Counted from the stretch's first letter, positions 18,993-28,990 are shown. The stretch: 45,971 nt of DNA from Stentor coeruleus (GCA_001970955.1 MPUH01000561.1:1-45971), one strand, 5' to 3'. The notes: generated by a model not told the origin, from the sequence alone. Program-made: numbers and translations.

Positions 18993-20147
18993 TTATCTTT
19001 TATACGCCTTTCTACAAAGCCCAGCCCCAAATGCAGCCAAAGTCAAAAACAATATAATAACAACAATGGGCCCATGGAAATTCTTAGGAGTATTCACATA
19101 CTTTTTGGCTGAAAATTTTCCGAGAACACATGTAGTTATTTCATCATCAGTAATTATTTCTATTTTTTTACCAAGCAAACCTTGATGAGGAATATTACCT
19201 GAAAGCTTGATTTGATTTAAAATTTGTGAAGAATTAAGACTATAGCTTGTTGTACCTATGTTAATTTTATAATTAGATGAAGTAGCAAATCCTGATATTT
19301 CAATTGAATCTAAATTTTTCTCAAATACCAAATATCCTGAGGAATTTTCAAAAGTGAATAAGCATTTGTAAAAAAGGGCTTGAATATTGCTTTTGGCTAG
19401 AGACTGCACAATTCCTTGATGAGCATTAGATACATACCAGCTAATAATTTTTTCCCCAACAATTATCTCAGGATCTTTGCATTGAATATACCATTTATCC
19501 ATCTCCATAGGAGAATTGCATAGATATAATCCTAACTCTCCTAATGATGAATATGAATTAGTCAAATCGCCGTGCTCATAAAGTTCATAAATACTTTTAG
19601 GCCCTCTTAGCATAATTCCTATTGAACTTTTCACTATTTCTAATTTGTCTCCATCATCAAATTCGCATAAATATATGTCTTCAGTATCATATTCTATTAC
19701 TTTCTTTAAGCTATTCCCATCAACTAATACACTTATAATAAAAATCAAATGGCCTCTTGTTGTAATGTCATAGACGTGATCAGATTCACATTTGCTCTCG
19801 TAAATTCCCGCTTTAGTAAAAAACTTCAAAGCTGAATTATAATCTTCTGTAAGAATCTTTTTCAAAAAAGGTGAATAATCAGCTAGATATAATGTGGTGA
19901 TAGCCATTGTGCATCCTGTAACATTCCAGATGAGTTGGCTTTGAGATAAAGAGTAAATTATTTCAGCATTTATAGGAGAGCTTATTTTAGATGTGTCTAA
20001 AGAGGATATAGACGGTTCTAATGTAAAGTCTAGATTTTTTAATTCTGAAAGTTGCTTGAATAAAGTTGTAGGGTTGATAAGGTGCATACTGTTGACGAAA
20101 GAAAAGCCAAAAAGAAGAGTAAATATGGTGAATTTCATATAAAACAT
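18993..20147 (-). CDS. type I membrane protein with signal peptide, family unknown
   Basis: 384 aa. A hydrophobic leader (FTIFTLLFGFSFVNS) marks a signal peptide with likely cleavage near SFVNS-MH. The start may be Met1 or the nearby Met4 (ATG at 20136-20138), which gives a more typical leader. The C terminus has one membrane helix (IVVIILFLTLAAFGAGL) followed by a basic tail CRKAYKR, so the body faces outside the cell or the vesicle lumen. The ectodomain has scattered Cys residues that could form disulphides, and several N-x-S/T sites. I do not recognise a domain. Cargo receptor or surface protein roles are open. Confidence 0.82.
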   Translation of the reverse strand: MFYMKFTIFTLLFGFSFVNSMHLINPTTLFKQLSELKNLDFTLEPSISSLDTSKISSPINAEIIYSLSQSQLIWNVTGCTMAITTLYLADYSPFLKKILTEDYNSALKFFTKAGIYESKCESDHVYDITTRGHLIFIISVLVDGNSLKKVIEYDTEDIYLCEFDDGDKLEIVKSSIGIMLRGPKSIYELYEHGDLTNSYSSLGELGLYLCNSPMEMDKWYIQCKDPEIIVGEKIISWYVSNAHQGIVQSLAKSNIQALFYKCLFTFENSSGYLVFEKNLDSIEISGFATSSNYKINIGTTSYSLNSSQILNQIKLSGNIPHQGLLGKKIEIITDDEITTCVLGKFSAKKYVNTPKNFHGPIVVIILFLTLAAFGAGLCRKAYKR

Positions 20148-20560
20148 TTATATTTAGAATAAAGGCAATTTTCACAAGTACTGTCTCTGAGCCATGAGGT
20201 TAGAGTCGAATAAAACAATTTTAAATGCTCAAATATAGAAAGTAGAAAGCAAGAAACGATTAAAAGGAATAACGCTTTCGAAAAAAAAATGTCTAGGTTC
20301 AGAAAAATTCTGCAATCATCTATTTAAAGATGAAATACAATCCCTAGATTATGAACGAAAGAAAAAATCGATTCGCTAAGCAAAGGCACTATCCGAAGTA
20401 ATTTATATAAGAAGAACTAAGCCAAGTGCTAAATAAATCCCTAAATGTTTTATTATAAGATAAATGATAACCTAATCATAGTCATCATGCTATTAATCTT
20501 AGAAACAAATTCAATAATAAACAGACTTTAATTATTATAGAAGTATGCTAGTTTAATAAT
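20148..20560. other. intergenic gap of 0.4 kb
   Basis: Upstream of the membrane-protein gene. I see nothing that I can support in it. Confidence 0.55.
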
Positions 20561-20801
20561 ATGCCTAAAATAGTTATTTCAAGCTCAAGCTACCTGGCTG
20601 TAATTGAAAAAAATGTTAGAAATAGCTCAGGCTAAACTTGGATCTTTAGGATTCACCCTCTCCAAAGTGAACAATAATAAAAGAATCATGCTTTCAGTGA
20701 CAAACCAAGGCCAAGTACAAATGAATTCTGGAGGACTAGTGAACTACTTATTTAATTTTGAATGCATATTGTCTTTTACTAAGTGGTATCCTTTTGATTA
20801 G
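20561..20801 (+). pseudogene. small gene fragment with a frameshift at an A7 run
   Basis: The frame starting at ATG 20561 (MPKIVISSSSYLAVIEK) is lost at a run of seven A (20606-20612). If that run were one base shorter, the frame would continue through MLEIAQAKLGSLGF to the TAG at 20799-20801, giving 79 residues. This may be a sequencing error at a homopolymer, or the start of a decayed gene, since the following 600 bp also look like worn coding sequence. No family is recognised, and no intron fitting the local consensus repairs the frame. Confidence 0.45.
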
Positions 20802-21427
20802 CTCTTCTGTATTACTTAATGATTTCGCTTGAAGATTATTGAATTGCATTTGGTTTATGAGCAATTCTTTCCATTACACACTTGCTTGCAAGCTCGTTGA
20901 TATTGTTTTTCTATTTGTAACTTCTACAAAGCAGACCAAAACTCTTCATTCTCATAGGTTAGTAGCAGGGAATCCAGACTACGGGTAAATAGTTATAGCT
21001 TGCAATGCAATCAAAAAACAATAATTTTTTGATTCTAAGTATTTGAAATAACCTGTGAGAATTTTAAAATTTGCTTTTATCATTGCTTGAAGGATAAGAA
21101 GCTTCATACTTTCTTGAAATATATGAGTTATTCCATAGTCATGAAAATTTATTATTATTCTTACTGTGTGCTGACCTGGTATATATCAAGGATGCACTAT
21201 CAAGTTCATAATAATAGAGATTTTTTATCAATGAACTTTTCTCAGGGATTTTAAAAAGATTTAATGTGCTAAATATAGGTTCTGTGCTAAAAAATACCAG
21301 CATGTGCCAGCTAAAGTTTTAACTGAACGTAAAATACTAAAGGACTAATGATAAATGAGTAGTTATCTCGTTAGGGTTTCTTAAATTCCTTTCATTTATA
21401 ATTTATAGGCTATTAAATTATTATATT
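20802..21427. other. intergenic gap, possibly decayed coding sequence
   Basis: Less AT-rich than other gaps. On the plus strand, the same frame as the fragment upstream is open from about 21042 to 21254, but has several stops before that. Stop density overall is near the random expectation, so I do not call a gene. Confidence 0.4.
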
Positions 21428-22132
21428 TCAAGTTTTAAAAAAGGATGGTACATACCTAAGCTCTTTCATATCCCTCAGCACTTCACTTATATATATACGA
21501 GCATATTTTTTATTAACTTTTTTTACTTCCAAATGAGATCTGAATATATATTACTCAAGATTTTCTTCTGGATCATCTGTGATGGTCTTGATATTTTTTT
21601 TCAGTTTTTTGATTCGTTTTTGTTCTTGTTGGAATATAAAATTCTTAGTTGGTAGTATTGATGAGCATGAGTGGATTAATTTATCGTAAGATTTCATTAT
21701 AGGAGAACCTGAAAGCCTTTGCAAAGTATAGAGTCTGTTTCCAGTTATTGGAGGCTTAGATGGGGACTCAGGCAGTTGAAGTTGGGATACTTTTACAGGG
21801 CTTAAACTAGCTTTAGGCTTGCGATATATTTTTATAGGAGATGCACTTGAAGGTTTAGGGAGGATGAACTCTGTAGAAGGTAAGAACATAGCTTGTTTAT
21901 ATGCGTTTATTACAATTTTTTTAGAATCTTTGAACTTTTTTGTTATAATGAGTTCTCCGTTAGCTATTTTTGGGTCAAGAGAAGAAAAGAGCCGTCTTTC
22001 TGACGAGTGCCGCGGCTCAAATTTTTTCAGCAGGCTTGCTACCTTTTTGTCCAGATTAGACCTAGATTTGTACTTTGGGGATTGATTCTTCATAGGTGAA
22101 ATATTAATATCAAATTTCTTAATATTGCACAT
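21428..22132 (-). CDS. basic protein with many S/T-P sites, function unknown
   Basis: 229 aa after removing a 15-nt intron at 21540-21554. Without splicing the frame stops at TAA in the splice site after 193 residues. With it, 36 more residues follow (LEVKKVNKKYARIY... to ...YVPSFFKT), ending in TGA. The start may be Met1 or Met14 (MKNQSPKYKS). The protein is Lys/Arg/Ser-rich and mostly disordered, with repeated Ser-Pro sites (SASPIKIYRK, ASLSPVKV, LSGSPIMK) that suit proline-directed kinases, and a helical basic stretch (KRIKKLKKNIK). No named domain is visible. A cytoskeletal or nuclear role is only a guess. Confidence 0.8.
21540..21554 (-). other. 15-nt intron in the basic-protein gene
   Basis: Sense-strand GTAATATATATTCAG, phase 2. 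It contains the TAA that otherwise appears to end the gene. Its removal opens a further 36 codons. Confidence 0.88.
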
Positions 22133-23014
22133 TTTTTAAATCATTTTACTTTTAAGCTTTCAGTATTTCTCTCAATTCCTTTCAAATTTTGAGTAAATAA
22201 ACAGACTTAGTCGCCCAATTAAGCCTTCTTACAATAGACCAGATTTTAATTAAAGAAAGTAATCCTACAAAAAACCTTTAGCATTTGAGATGAATCTGAA
22301 CACTTGCAGAGCATTAATGCTGGAATCACATATAGAGAGTATAAGTGGAAACTCAGAAATTTCACGAAATCTTCTGATAAAAGTGAAAATTTGTTGGGAT
22401 CTGCTAGAAATCTTGCACTGTATTATAATACAAATGCAAAATAATCTTTCTTTGATAAAGAGCTACACTTTTTATCAATATAAAATAAAATTTCCAGCCC
22501 GTGTGCATTTTTACTGTAAGAGAAATCTTGAAAGAAAAATTCAAAAATAGCTCATTGCCTTAATAAATTTTCATCAATCATCTTATTATTAATTTATCAA
22601 ACACTTAAAGAACACTTATTCTCAATTATTCAGTCCTTAAAGAAAATACAACGCTTCCATCATCACATTTTTCAAATAAAACTCAAATTATTATGTAATT
22701 GTAAACATATACCAACCAAAAATTTCAAAAATATTTAAACTTTAATTCTCTGCCTCTACTACCTCCCTAAAGCCTAAAATCCAAAACAATCTATATCCTT
22801 AGAAGTTTTAACCTAAGCCACAATTTCTTTCTTACCATTAACTAAAGCTCATATGCATTCCTAAGATGAAAATCTTCTGAGCTATACAAAGTTCCACAAA
22901 CTTTTAAAAGTATATATTTCTTTACCATAAAGCTTAGCCACGTAATCAGATAAATTTTCTAACCAACCAATATAGCAAGCGTGAAAAACCCGGCATTTAT
23001 AGTTTTATTGGAGC
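22133..23014. other. intergenic gap of 0.9 kb (divergent promoters)
   Basis: Between divergent genes. A plus-strand frame of 86 codons (22290-22550, MNLNTCRALMLESH...) has no recognised domain and no supporting feature, so I do not call it a gene, although a small novel protein cannot be excluded. The rest is AT-rich. Confidence 0.45.
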
Positions 23015-23758
23015 ATGCTGACTTGTCAAGAGGATTCAAATATCATAACCCCTATCAAAAGACCAAAGCACGATGATGTGAGTACTGAAAAGGTTGAGGG
23101 CCATTCGAGCTTCTCGCTTTATTGCCATCAGTGCTCGAACTTAATTACTATTCCTGTGTCAACTATATTCACAGTGCCAGCAATAGCGATTTCTCCATCT
23201 GAAATCACTCATCCTGTGACTCCTGAGATAAATCCTCACAGAAAAATTTACAATTGCGAAGAGTGTGGCAAACTATATTCGAGGCCATCAACACTGAAAA
23301 CACACATGCGAAAGCATACTGGGGAAAAGCCTTACGAGTGTGAGATATGCATGAAAGCCTTTGCTGAAAAAGGTAACTTGAAAACCCATCAGAGAATTCA
23401 TTCTGGAGAAAAACCTTTCGAGTGCAGTATTTGTAATAAAAGGTTCACAACTCAAGGTCATTTGACCGACCATAGCAGAAGTCACACTAATTCAAGACCT
23501 TTTGCCTGTGAGTGTGGGGATACTTTCATGAGATCAAGCACTTTGAAAATACATAAAAGAAGACATACAGGGGAAAAGCCTTATGTCTGTGATCAATGTG
23601 GGAAGAGTTTTAGTGAATCTGGAAATTTGAAGACTCATATAAGGATCCATACTGGAGAAAGACCTTATAAATGTTCTGTTGAGTGTTGTGGCAAAGCATT
23701 CAAAACTCGAGGACACTTACTTGACCATATGAATACCAAGCAGCACAAGGCTGATTAG
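23015..23758 (+). CDS. C2H2 zinc-finger protein, six fingers
   Basis: 247 aa. Six tandem fingers fill 81-244: C81/C84-H97/H101, C109/C112-H125/H129, C137/C140-H153/H157, C165/C167-H180/H184, C192/C195-H208/H212 and C220/C225-H238/H244. Linkers are mostly canonical TGEKPY. Finger four has only one residue between its cysteines (ACECGDTF) instead of two, so it may bind zinc poorly or act as a spacer. Finger six has the C-x4-C and long H-x5-H spacing. The first 80 residues are Ser/Thr/Pro-rich. It is likely a DNA-binding regulator. The 3' end is 38 bp from a convergent small gene. Confidence 0.93.
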   Translation: MLTCQEDSNIITPIKRPKHDDVSTEKVEGHSSFSLYCHQCSNLITIPVSTIFTVPAIAISPSEITHPVTPEINPHRKIYNCEECGKLYSRPSTLKTHMRKHTGEKPYECEICMKAFAEKGNLKTHQRIHSGEKPFECSICNKRFTTQGHLTDHSRSHTNSRPFACECGDTFMRSSTLKIHKRRHTGEKPYVCDQCGKSFSESGNLKTHIRIHTGERPYKCSVECCGKAFKTRGHLLDHMNTKQHKAD

Positions 23759-23796
23759 ATAATATATAGATTTCTCTATAGTAAATTTCTTTACAT

Positions 23797-24105
23797 TTAT
23801 TTATGAATTGACACTTTGCTAGGAAAAGAGTCCAAGAGAAGTTTTTCTCCGATTCGTCGATTGTTAATCAGAATTGATTTAGAGCAGTCTAATTGGTTGT
23901 TTTTTGGACTTAAAGTTTTTTCTGAGGGAACCATCATTTCGTGAGAGGCTCGCACACATTTAGGACTTGAAAACCCGCATTTGTTGAAATTTATTCTTTC
24001 ACTACTTCTTGCAGTTAGTGATCGCTTGGTCATAGGTGATAAATACGAAGCTTTAGGCGAAACTGATTCTGTCGGAAGTCTGAGCCTAGGCAATTTCCCT
24101 TCCAT
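23797..24105 (-). CDS. small basic protein, function unknown
   Basis: 102 aa, rich in Ser, Lys and Arg, with Ser-Pro sites (ESVSPKASYLSPMTKRS, SSPKCVRAS, TLSPKNN). Its style is similar to the basic protein at 21.4-22.1 kb. No domain, signal peptide or membrane segment. It is convergent with the six-finger gene. Coding status rests on length, codon usage and the clean gap on each side. Confidence 0.6.
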   Translation of the reverse strand: MEGKLPRLRLPTESVSPKASYLSPMTKRSLTARSSERINFNKCGFSSPKCVRASHEMMVPSEKTLSPKNNQLDCSKSILINNRRIGEKLLLDSFPSKVSIHK

Positions 24106-24241
24106 AACTAATTTTTTATTAATTCCAAAAGATCTTTACCATAGCTTCAAGAAGTAAATAGAAAAACGCAAATCTTTAACTATTTAAACCTAATTTTATT
24201 AGAAAGCTTTGATTAATAATCAACCTTATTCAGTAAAACCC

Positions 24242-25651
24242 TTAAGTGTAAATAGGACTTTTAATTTTCCTAATACTATGCTTATATGATGAACTTCCTG
24301 ATTTATGACCTGAAAAAGACATATGATCTTGGCTTTGAGAATTTATCTTCAGCCTATTTGTGAGGATTTTATTTTTTATACGATTTTCTTCATCAGAAAG
24401 AAAGTTCATAAAAGTTTGTTCATAACGCCTTTTGAAGTACCCTTGTGAGTTCGTCCCAGATAGTTTCTGATCTTTAGGTTCTTGTTCTAATTCAGAACTT
24501 TCTTGGAGTATGTCTTTCTCAGTTGTTGGAGAATTCAACTGAAAATCTATAGTATTGGATTGGATTTCATTAGATTGACTATCTTTAAGCCATACTCTCG
24601 GCCTGGTTTTCTCAACATAATAAAGCAGATCATTAATACTATTAAAGCACTTTTTCGGTAGAGACTCTTTTGAAGACTTCAGTGAATTCATTTGAAAAGC
24701 CTTTCTTTTGTTAACCTTATCAGCGCTTTCTATTTCTTCTCTTTTGTATTTAATAATTTCTAAAGCTTCTTGTGTTTTTCTCTCCCTATCAAAAGTTTTA
24801 GCTATCATTTCTAAGAAAACATCCGAGTTCTCTGAAGTGTTTTTTTTTAATGAAATTTTATAATTAGCATCTCTTTTTCTTTGATCTTTTTCATGAACTA
24901 TTTTTATTTGCCCATAAACTGTATCAGGTTCTTCACTTAGCTCTTCACTGCTATCTTCCTGGGTTTTTAAAGTCACTGTCCTCCCATTGCGTCTTTTAAA
25001 ACTATCTTGTCCAGCACTGCTGTCACTAAGAGTAAGCTCTTCTATTTTGATTATATGAAATTGACCGTTTATATCAGCTATCAGGTCTATTCTTAGGGAT
25101 TTTATATGTTTTAAATAGTGTTTTAGGATTAAATCTGATAAATAAACTATCAGACTATGCGCTCGTTCACATATGACTGGATCTTTGATTTCTTCATTTG
25201 AATCCTTTGACAATTTACCGTAAGTTAGAGTGTTATGAAGTTCGCCATTGTTGTTTAAAGCTGAAATCCGATAGATGTTATGATAGTTTGCAGATGATGG
25301 TAGTGCTAGGTGGATACTTCTTACCTGAAGTCCATGCAGTTGATTTCCAGCTAATTCTATTGCTTCTTTTGCATTTACAATTTTAATTCCTTTTCGATGA
25401 TAGAGATAACATATTATTTTGTCTGGATTGTATTGCTCTAAAATTAGCACGCGCTGGTTCAGGAAGTAGTTTAAGAGGTGCTTTGTTCTAGGACTGCCTT
25501 TGATTGGTTTTTTACAGATTATTCCCATTGGATCCGAGTAGAACCAGTTTAGCAATTTGCTTCCACGACAAATCCCAGTTTCTAAAATTTTCAAAGGGAT
25601 CTTATTGTTGCTCATTTCAGTTAATAGCCATGTATAACTCTTATCTTCCAT
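24242..25651 (-). CDS. hypothetical protein, 469 aa
   Basis: Not recognised. The N-terminal 220 residues look folded: mixed alpha/beta with conserved-looking patches (ETGICRGSKLLNWFY, SLRIDLIADINGQFHI). The rest is charged and disordered, with acidic runs (SSEELSEEPD) and basic C-terminal Ser-rich sequence. There is no signal peptide, membrane helix or catalytic motif that I can name. The start codon is 59 bp from that of the LC8-type gene on the other strand, so the two probably share a promoter. The intron consensus finds nothing inside. Confidence 0.8.
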   Translation of the reverse strand: MEDKSYTWLLTEMSNNKIPLKILETGICRGSKLLNWFYSDPMGIICKKPIKGSPRTKHLLNYFLNQRVLILEQYNPDKIICYLYHRKGIKIVNAKEAIELAGNQLHGLQVRSIHLALPSSANYHNIYRISALNNNGELHNTLTYGKLSKDSNEEIKDPVICERAHSLIVYLSDLILKHYLKHIKSLRIDLIADINGQFHIIKIEELTLSDSSAGQDSFKRRNGRTVTLKTQEDSSEELSEEPDTVYGQIKIVHEKDQRKRDANYKISLKKNTSENSDVFLEMIAKTFDRERKTQEALEIIKYKREEIESADKVNKRKAFQMNSLKSSKESLPKKCFNSINDLLYYVEKTRPRVWLKDSQSNEIQSNTIDFQLNSPTTEKDILQESSELEQEPKDQKLSGTNSQGYFKRRYEQTFMNFLSDEENRIKNKILTNRLKINSQSQDHMSFSGHKSGSSSYKHSIRKIKSPIYT

Positions 25652-25710
25652 ATTTCATCTCTTACTCAGTCCTGGTATGTCTAAATAGCATCTAAACTCA
25701 TATAATAGTT

Positions 25711-26052
25711 ATGGAAAGTGAAAGCGAAGAAGAAGAAAAAAATCAGACCACAACTAAAGAAGACATGAAAAATGTGAGAATTCACTCTAGCGACTTTTCA
25801 AAAGCTATGGAGGCAAAAGCTGTGAAATACGCATCCGAGGCGATGGGTAAAGGAAAAATGGATAAAGATTGCGCGAGTTATGTAAAATCAAAAGTTGATG
25901 TTGATACTGACTTTAATGATAACAGCATAGGAGCATGGCAAGTCATTGTGGGAAAATCCTTCTCAGCCAGCTTGACTTACCATACTAACTTCATGATGTT
26001 TTTTGAATTGATTAAACAAAGAAGAACAATCCTCGTATTCAAAACTCAATAG
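25711..26052 (+). CDS. LC8-type dynein light chain (divergent)
   Basis: 113 aa. From residue 19 the chain follows DYNLL/LC8: MKNVRIHSSDFS, VKYASEAM, DKDCASYVK, then W-x-VIVGKSFSASLTYHT and ILVFK at the end, which map to the two helices and the beta strands of the dimer. LC8 proteins are dimeric hubs on the dynein intermediate chain and other partners. Unlike canonical LC8 (89 aa, highly conserved), this one has an acidic 18-residue N-terminal extension (SESEEEEKNQ) and about six extra residues before the GAWQ strand, so it is a paralog, perhaps for ciliary dynein. Neighbours: divergent unknown gene, MORN gene downstream. Confidence 0.87.
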   Translation: MESESEEEEKNQTTTKEDMKNVRIHSSDFSKAMEAKAVKYASEAMGKGKMDKDCASYVKSKVDVDTDFNDNSIGAWQVIVGKSFSASLTYHTNFMMFFELIKQRRTILVFKTQ

Positions 26053-26263
26053 TTTAGACTAAAATATCATAATTACATGATTTAATAACAAAAAGTTAGA
26101 ATTTAACTGGCAGTTATTGAAAATTTAACTATAGTTTTCATGGTAAAATAATGAATCTCTTCTTTTCTTAAGGTTAATATTGACCTTTATAACAAAAATA
26201 CTTACTTATAGGCTTTTAAGATTTTATTTTTGGAAATCCTTCCATAATTATTAAATAATCTAT

Positions 26264-28495
26264 ATGGAGGTCCAAAAAATGCTAAAAGGCACTGTTGCCT
26301 TTCGTTTTACAAAAAAAAATAAGTCCATTCCGGATCAGGACTGCATTGCTTACCTTAACGAAATAGCAGTTGCATGTCCTATAAAAAGTGTAGACCCTAC
26401 AACTGAAATTGGTGAAATTCCGTATGGTCTAGGCAAGTCTGAAAAATTTTCTAATAAACCTCAAATATATGCAGCGTTAAGTGCTTTGAAGTTTATTGAA
26501 GAAAATTATAATGATATACCACATAGATCTAAAAGCCTTATAAAAAATATTTGCAAACCTTCGAAAAATCCTGGGTCAGTTGATCATCACTTTTTTAAAA
26601 AAGTTCTTACTCCGTTTTCTCCTGGGGTAATAAGGGTTAAATCAAGAGAAAAACAGGAAACTAGATACAGTAGTAACAGAGCTGAATCTCCTGCCAAGAT
26701 GCATGCAACGTTTTTATCAACTCCACGCAAGTATTTAACACCCACTCCAGTGTCCCCAAGTCAGCGCAGAATTTTAGTCTCAGCTCAAAAGAATATCAGA
26801 CCCATAATAAAATCCCAAATAAACACAAAAACCACAGACTATGACAGTTATGTTCGTCCTGAATCTTCCAGTCCATCAAAAATCAGAAGCGCAAGTTCTT
26901 TTCAAAAAAAAGTCTCAGTAAACGATGCTATTCTAACAGAAAAATCAAATTTTTTCTGCCATTTTCCTGAGCCACCAAAGTCATTAAAGCCTTCAGTTCC
27001 TACAGAGTTTAAATATATGCAAAATGGAGAAGATGTTGCTGAGTATAATGGGGGAAGCATAAACGGACAAAAAGACGGCTATGGGGAAATCCTATACAAA
27101 AACGGTGACTGGTACAAAGGCGGCTGGAAAAATAATTTAAAAGAAGGTTCAGGTAAGCATTATTATTGCAAATACAGAGCTAAGTTAAAAGGTGAGTTTC
27201 GAGAAGATCTTCCATATGGCCCTGGAATCCTATCTTTTGAGTCAGGAGACATATTTAAAGCAAACTGGACTCGTGGGATTATAGACAACGGTCTAGCACT
27301 GATTCAATACAATGATGGCAGTGAGTATGATGGAGATATTAAAGGAGCCAAACGCTCAGGACATGGGAAAATGCGTTATCCAAGCAATGGGATTTATCAA
27401 GGAACCTGGACTAATGATCAGAGAACAGGTCATGGAATTATTTTATGTAAAGGTTACTTGTTTTATGAAGGGATTTTTGCTGGTGACTATACAGATGGCT
27501 CAGGAGTGCTGGTCAGAAGAGACATCTTTAGCCAAGAACCAGTAGACAAGCGTGAAAGGACTAGTAGTGCGATATACCAAAACAATGGGGCATGCATAGA
27601 AAAAAGTGATTTTTTCAATGACTTAAGCAGTTTCCCACAATTTAAATCGTTGCCTATTGAAGTTACTGATGCTTTATGGATAACTTTTACCACAAAAAAT
27701 GCTATTTTATATACTAGCAAAGCTTTGAGTCCAGGGATTTTTTTTTCAGGTAAACTCAACGGTGCTGGTATGGTAAAATATGGTCTTTTTGGGATATATT
27801 ATGGGAATTTTGTTGATGGGAAAAGGTCAGGGTTTGGGAAAATGAAGTACACTGACCCTGAACATCAGTGCTTGTGGTTTCCTGAGACTGAAGGGGAGTA
27901 TCTTGGGGAATGGAAAGATGATAAACGCCATGGTAAAGGAACTATGATTTGGGCTAATGGGACTAAATATGAAGGGGCATTCAACTATGATCACCGAAAT
28001 AATGTTATAGGGAAAATCACATTCATTAATGGGGACACATATGAAGGCGGCTGGGTTGAAGACCGTATGGAAGGCAGCTGTACATTAAAGCGCCGGGGTA
28101 TTACAATAAAAGGACAATTTATAGCTGGTTTTCTGAGCAGTTTCGCTAGAGTTGAGTATCAAGATAATCGTATCTATGAAGGAGAGATTTCCAATAGTTA
28201 TCCTCATGGAACTGGGATCATGAAATGGCCTAATGGGAACACTTACCAAGGGGGATTTACAGAAGGTGTCATGGATGGCATGGGCAGGATGACTTATAAC
28301 AATGGAGATGTCTATGAAGGCAAATGGGAAAACGGAGGGCGAAATGGCCATGGGACAATGCATTATTTCTCAATAAAACACACATATGAGGGAGAGTGGG
28401 TGGATGGAAAACGCTCTGGAGAAGGCTGCCTAAAAAACTCAAAAGGTGAAATACTAAAAATGTGTTTCTGGAGCAATGACGAGCCCATGTATTAG
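26264..28495 (+). CDS. MORN-repeat protein
   Basis: 743 aa. About a dozen MORN repeats fill residues 255-430 and 500-735 (for example YKGGWKNNLKEGSGKHYY, YEGEWVDGKRSGEGCLK), each of about 23 residues with the Y-x-G-x-W/F-x(3)-G-x-G pattern. Residues 1-250 are non-repetitive and Ser/Pro/basic-rich. A linker near 420-500 interrupts the array. MORN proteins organise membranes or cytoskeleton, and many occur in cilia and cortex of ciliates. The exact role is unknown. The gene's stop codon lies only 15 bp from the end of the convergent uS17 gene. Confidence 0.94.
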   Translation: MEVQKMLKGTVAFRFTKKNKSIPDQDCIAYLNEIAVACPIKSVDPTTEIGEIPYGLGKSEKFSNKPQIYAALSALKFIEENYNDIPHRSKSLIKNICKPSKNPGSVDHHFFKKVLTPFSPGVIRVKSREKQETRYSSNRAESPAKMHATFLSTPRKYLTPTPVSPSQRRILVSAQKNIRPIIKSQINTKTTDYDSYVRPESSSPSKIRSASSFQKKVSVNDAILTEKSNFFCHFPEPPKSLKPSVPTEFKYMQNGEDVAEYNGGSINGQKDGYGEILYKNGDWYKGGWKNNLKEGSGKHYYCKYRAKLKGEFREDLPYGPGILSFESGDIFKANWTRGIIDNGLALIQYNDGSEYDGDIKGAKRSGHGKMRYPSNGIYQGTWTNDQRTGHGIILCKGYLFYEGIFAGDYTDGSGVLVRRDIFSQEPVDKRERTSSAIYQNNGACIEKSDFFNDLSSFPQFKSLPIEVTDALWITFTTKNAILYTSKALSPGIFFSGKLNGAGMVKYGLFGIYYGNFVDGKRSGFGKMKYTDPEHQCLWFPETEGEYLGEWKDDKRHGKGTMIWANGTKYEGAFNYDHRNNVIGKITFINGDTYEGGWVEDRMEGSCTLKRRGITIKGQFIAGFLSSFARVEYQDNRIYEGEISNSYPHGTGIMKWPNGNTYQGGFTEGVMDGMGRMTYNNGDVYEGKWENGGRNGHGTMHYFSIKHTYEGEWVDGKRSGEGCLKNSKGEILKMCFWSNDEPMY

Positions 28496-28510
28496 ACTTA
28501 AACTAATCTG

Positions 28511-28990
28511 TTAGAATAATACGAATTGTTTCCTTGCAGCTCCAAAGATCTGGTTTGGTTGTACCTTGAGAACGTTGAATCTAACAGTCTTAGACAAAGG
28601 TCTACACTGACCAATTGTCACAATATCTCCTTCTTTAATTGTATCGAAAGCTGGAGAGCAGTGGGCGGAAATATTTGTATGTCTCTTTTCAAACCTACTG
28701 TATTTTGGGATATAGTGAAGGTAGTTTCTTCTGATGACCACAGTGTTTTTCATTTTTGTGGAAACAACCATACCTCTGAGAATCCTCCCTCTGATACTGA
28801 CGTTGCCGGTGAATGGGCATTTCTTATCAATGTAGGCTCCTTCTGAGGCTGATTTTGGTGTTTTGAATCCAAGACCTACGTTCTTCCAGTACCTTACACC
28901 TGTTGAGGTCTTTTTAGTCAAGAACTTCTTGGTGCGAAGGGAGACTATTTCTTGTTTTTGAAAGGCTCTTTCAGTCTGAACGTCGGCCAT
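28511..28990 (-). CDS. RPS11: 40S ribosomal protein uS17 (RPS11)
   Basis: 159 aa, the usual length. It matches eukaryotic uS17 throughout: [67 protein letters not shown] and [15 protein letters not shown]. It is an early-binding protein of the small subunit that contacts 18S rRNA. Only the segment at about 20-35 differs from animals. GC content is higher than in neighbours, as for uL4. No intron. Confidence 0.98.
   Translation of the reverse strand: MADVQTERAFQKQEIVSLRTKKFLTKKTSTGVRYWKNVGLGFKTPKSASEGAYIDKKCPFTGNVSIRGRILRGMVVSTKMKNTVVIRRNYLHYIPKYSRFEKRHTNISAHCSPAFDTIKEGDIVTIGQCRPLSKTVRFNVLKVQPNQIFGAARKQFVLF

Noticed and set aside
20786..20801. GTATCCTTTTGATTAG as a 16-nt intron after the A7-run fragment
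   Set aside because: It has G six bases from the end, and splicing only leads to another stop within 13 codons.
20802..21427. A gene in a code where TAA/TAG mean Gln and TGA means Trp (as in Condylostoma)
   Set aside because: Frames here read like protein if stops are replaced, but stop density is about the random level and every solid gene in the window uses all three as stops.
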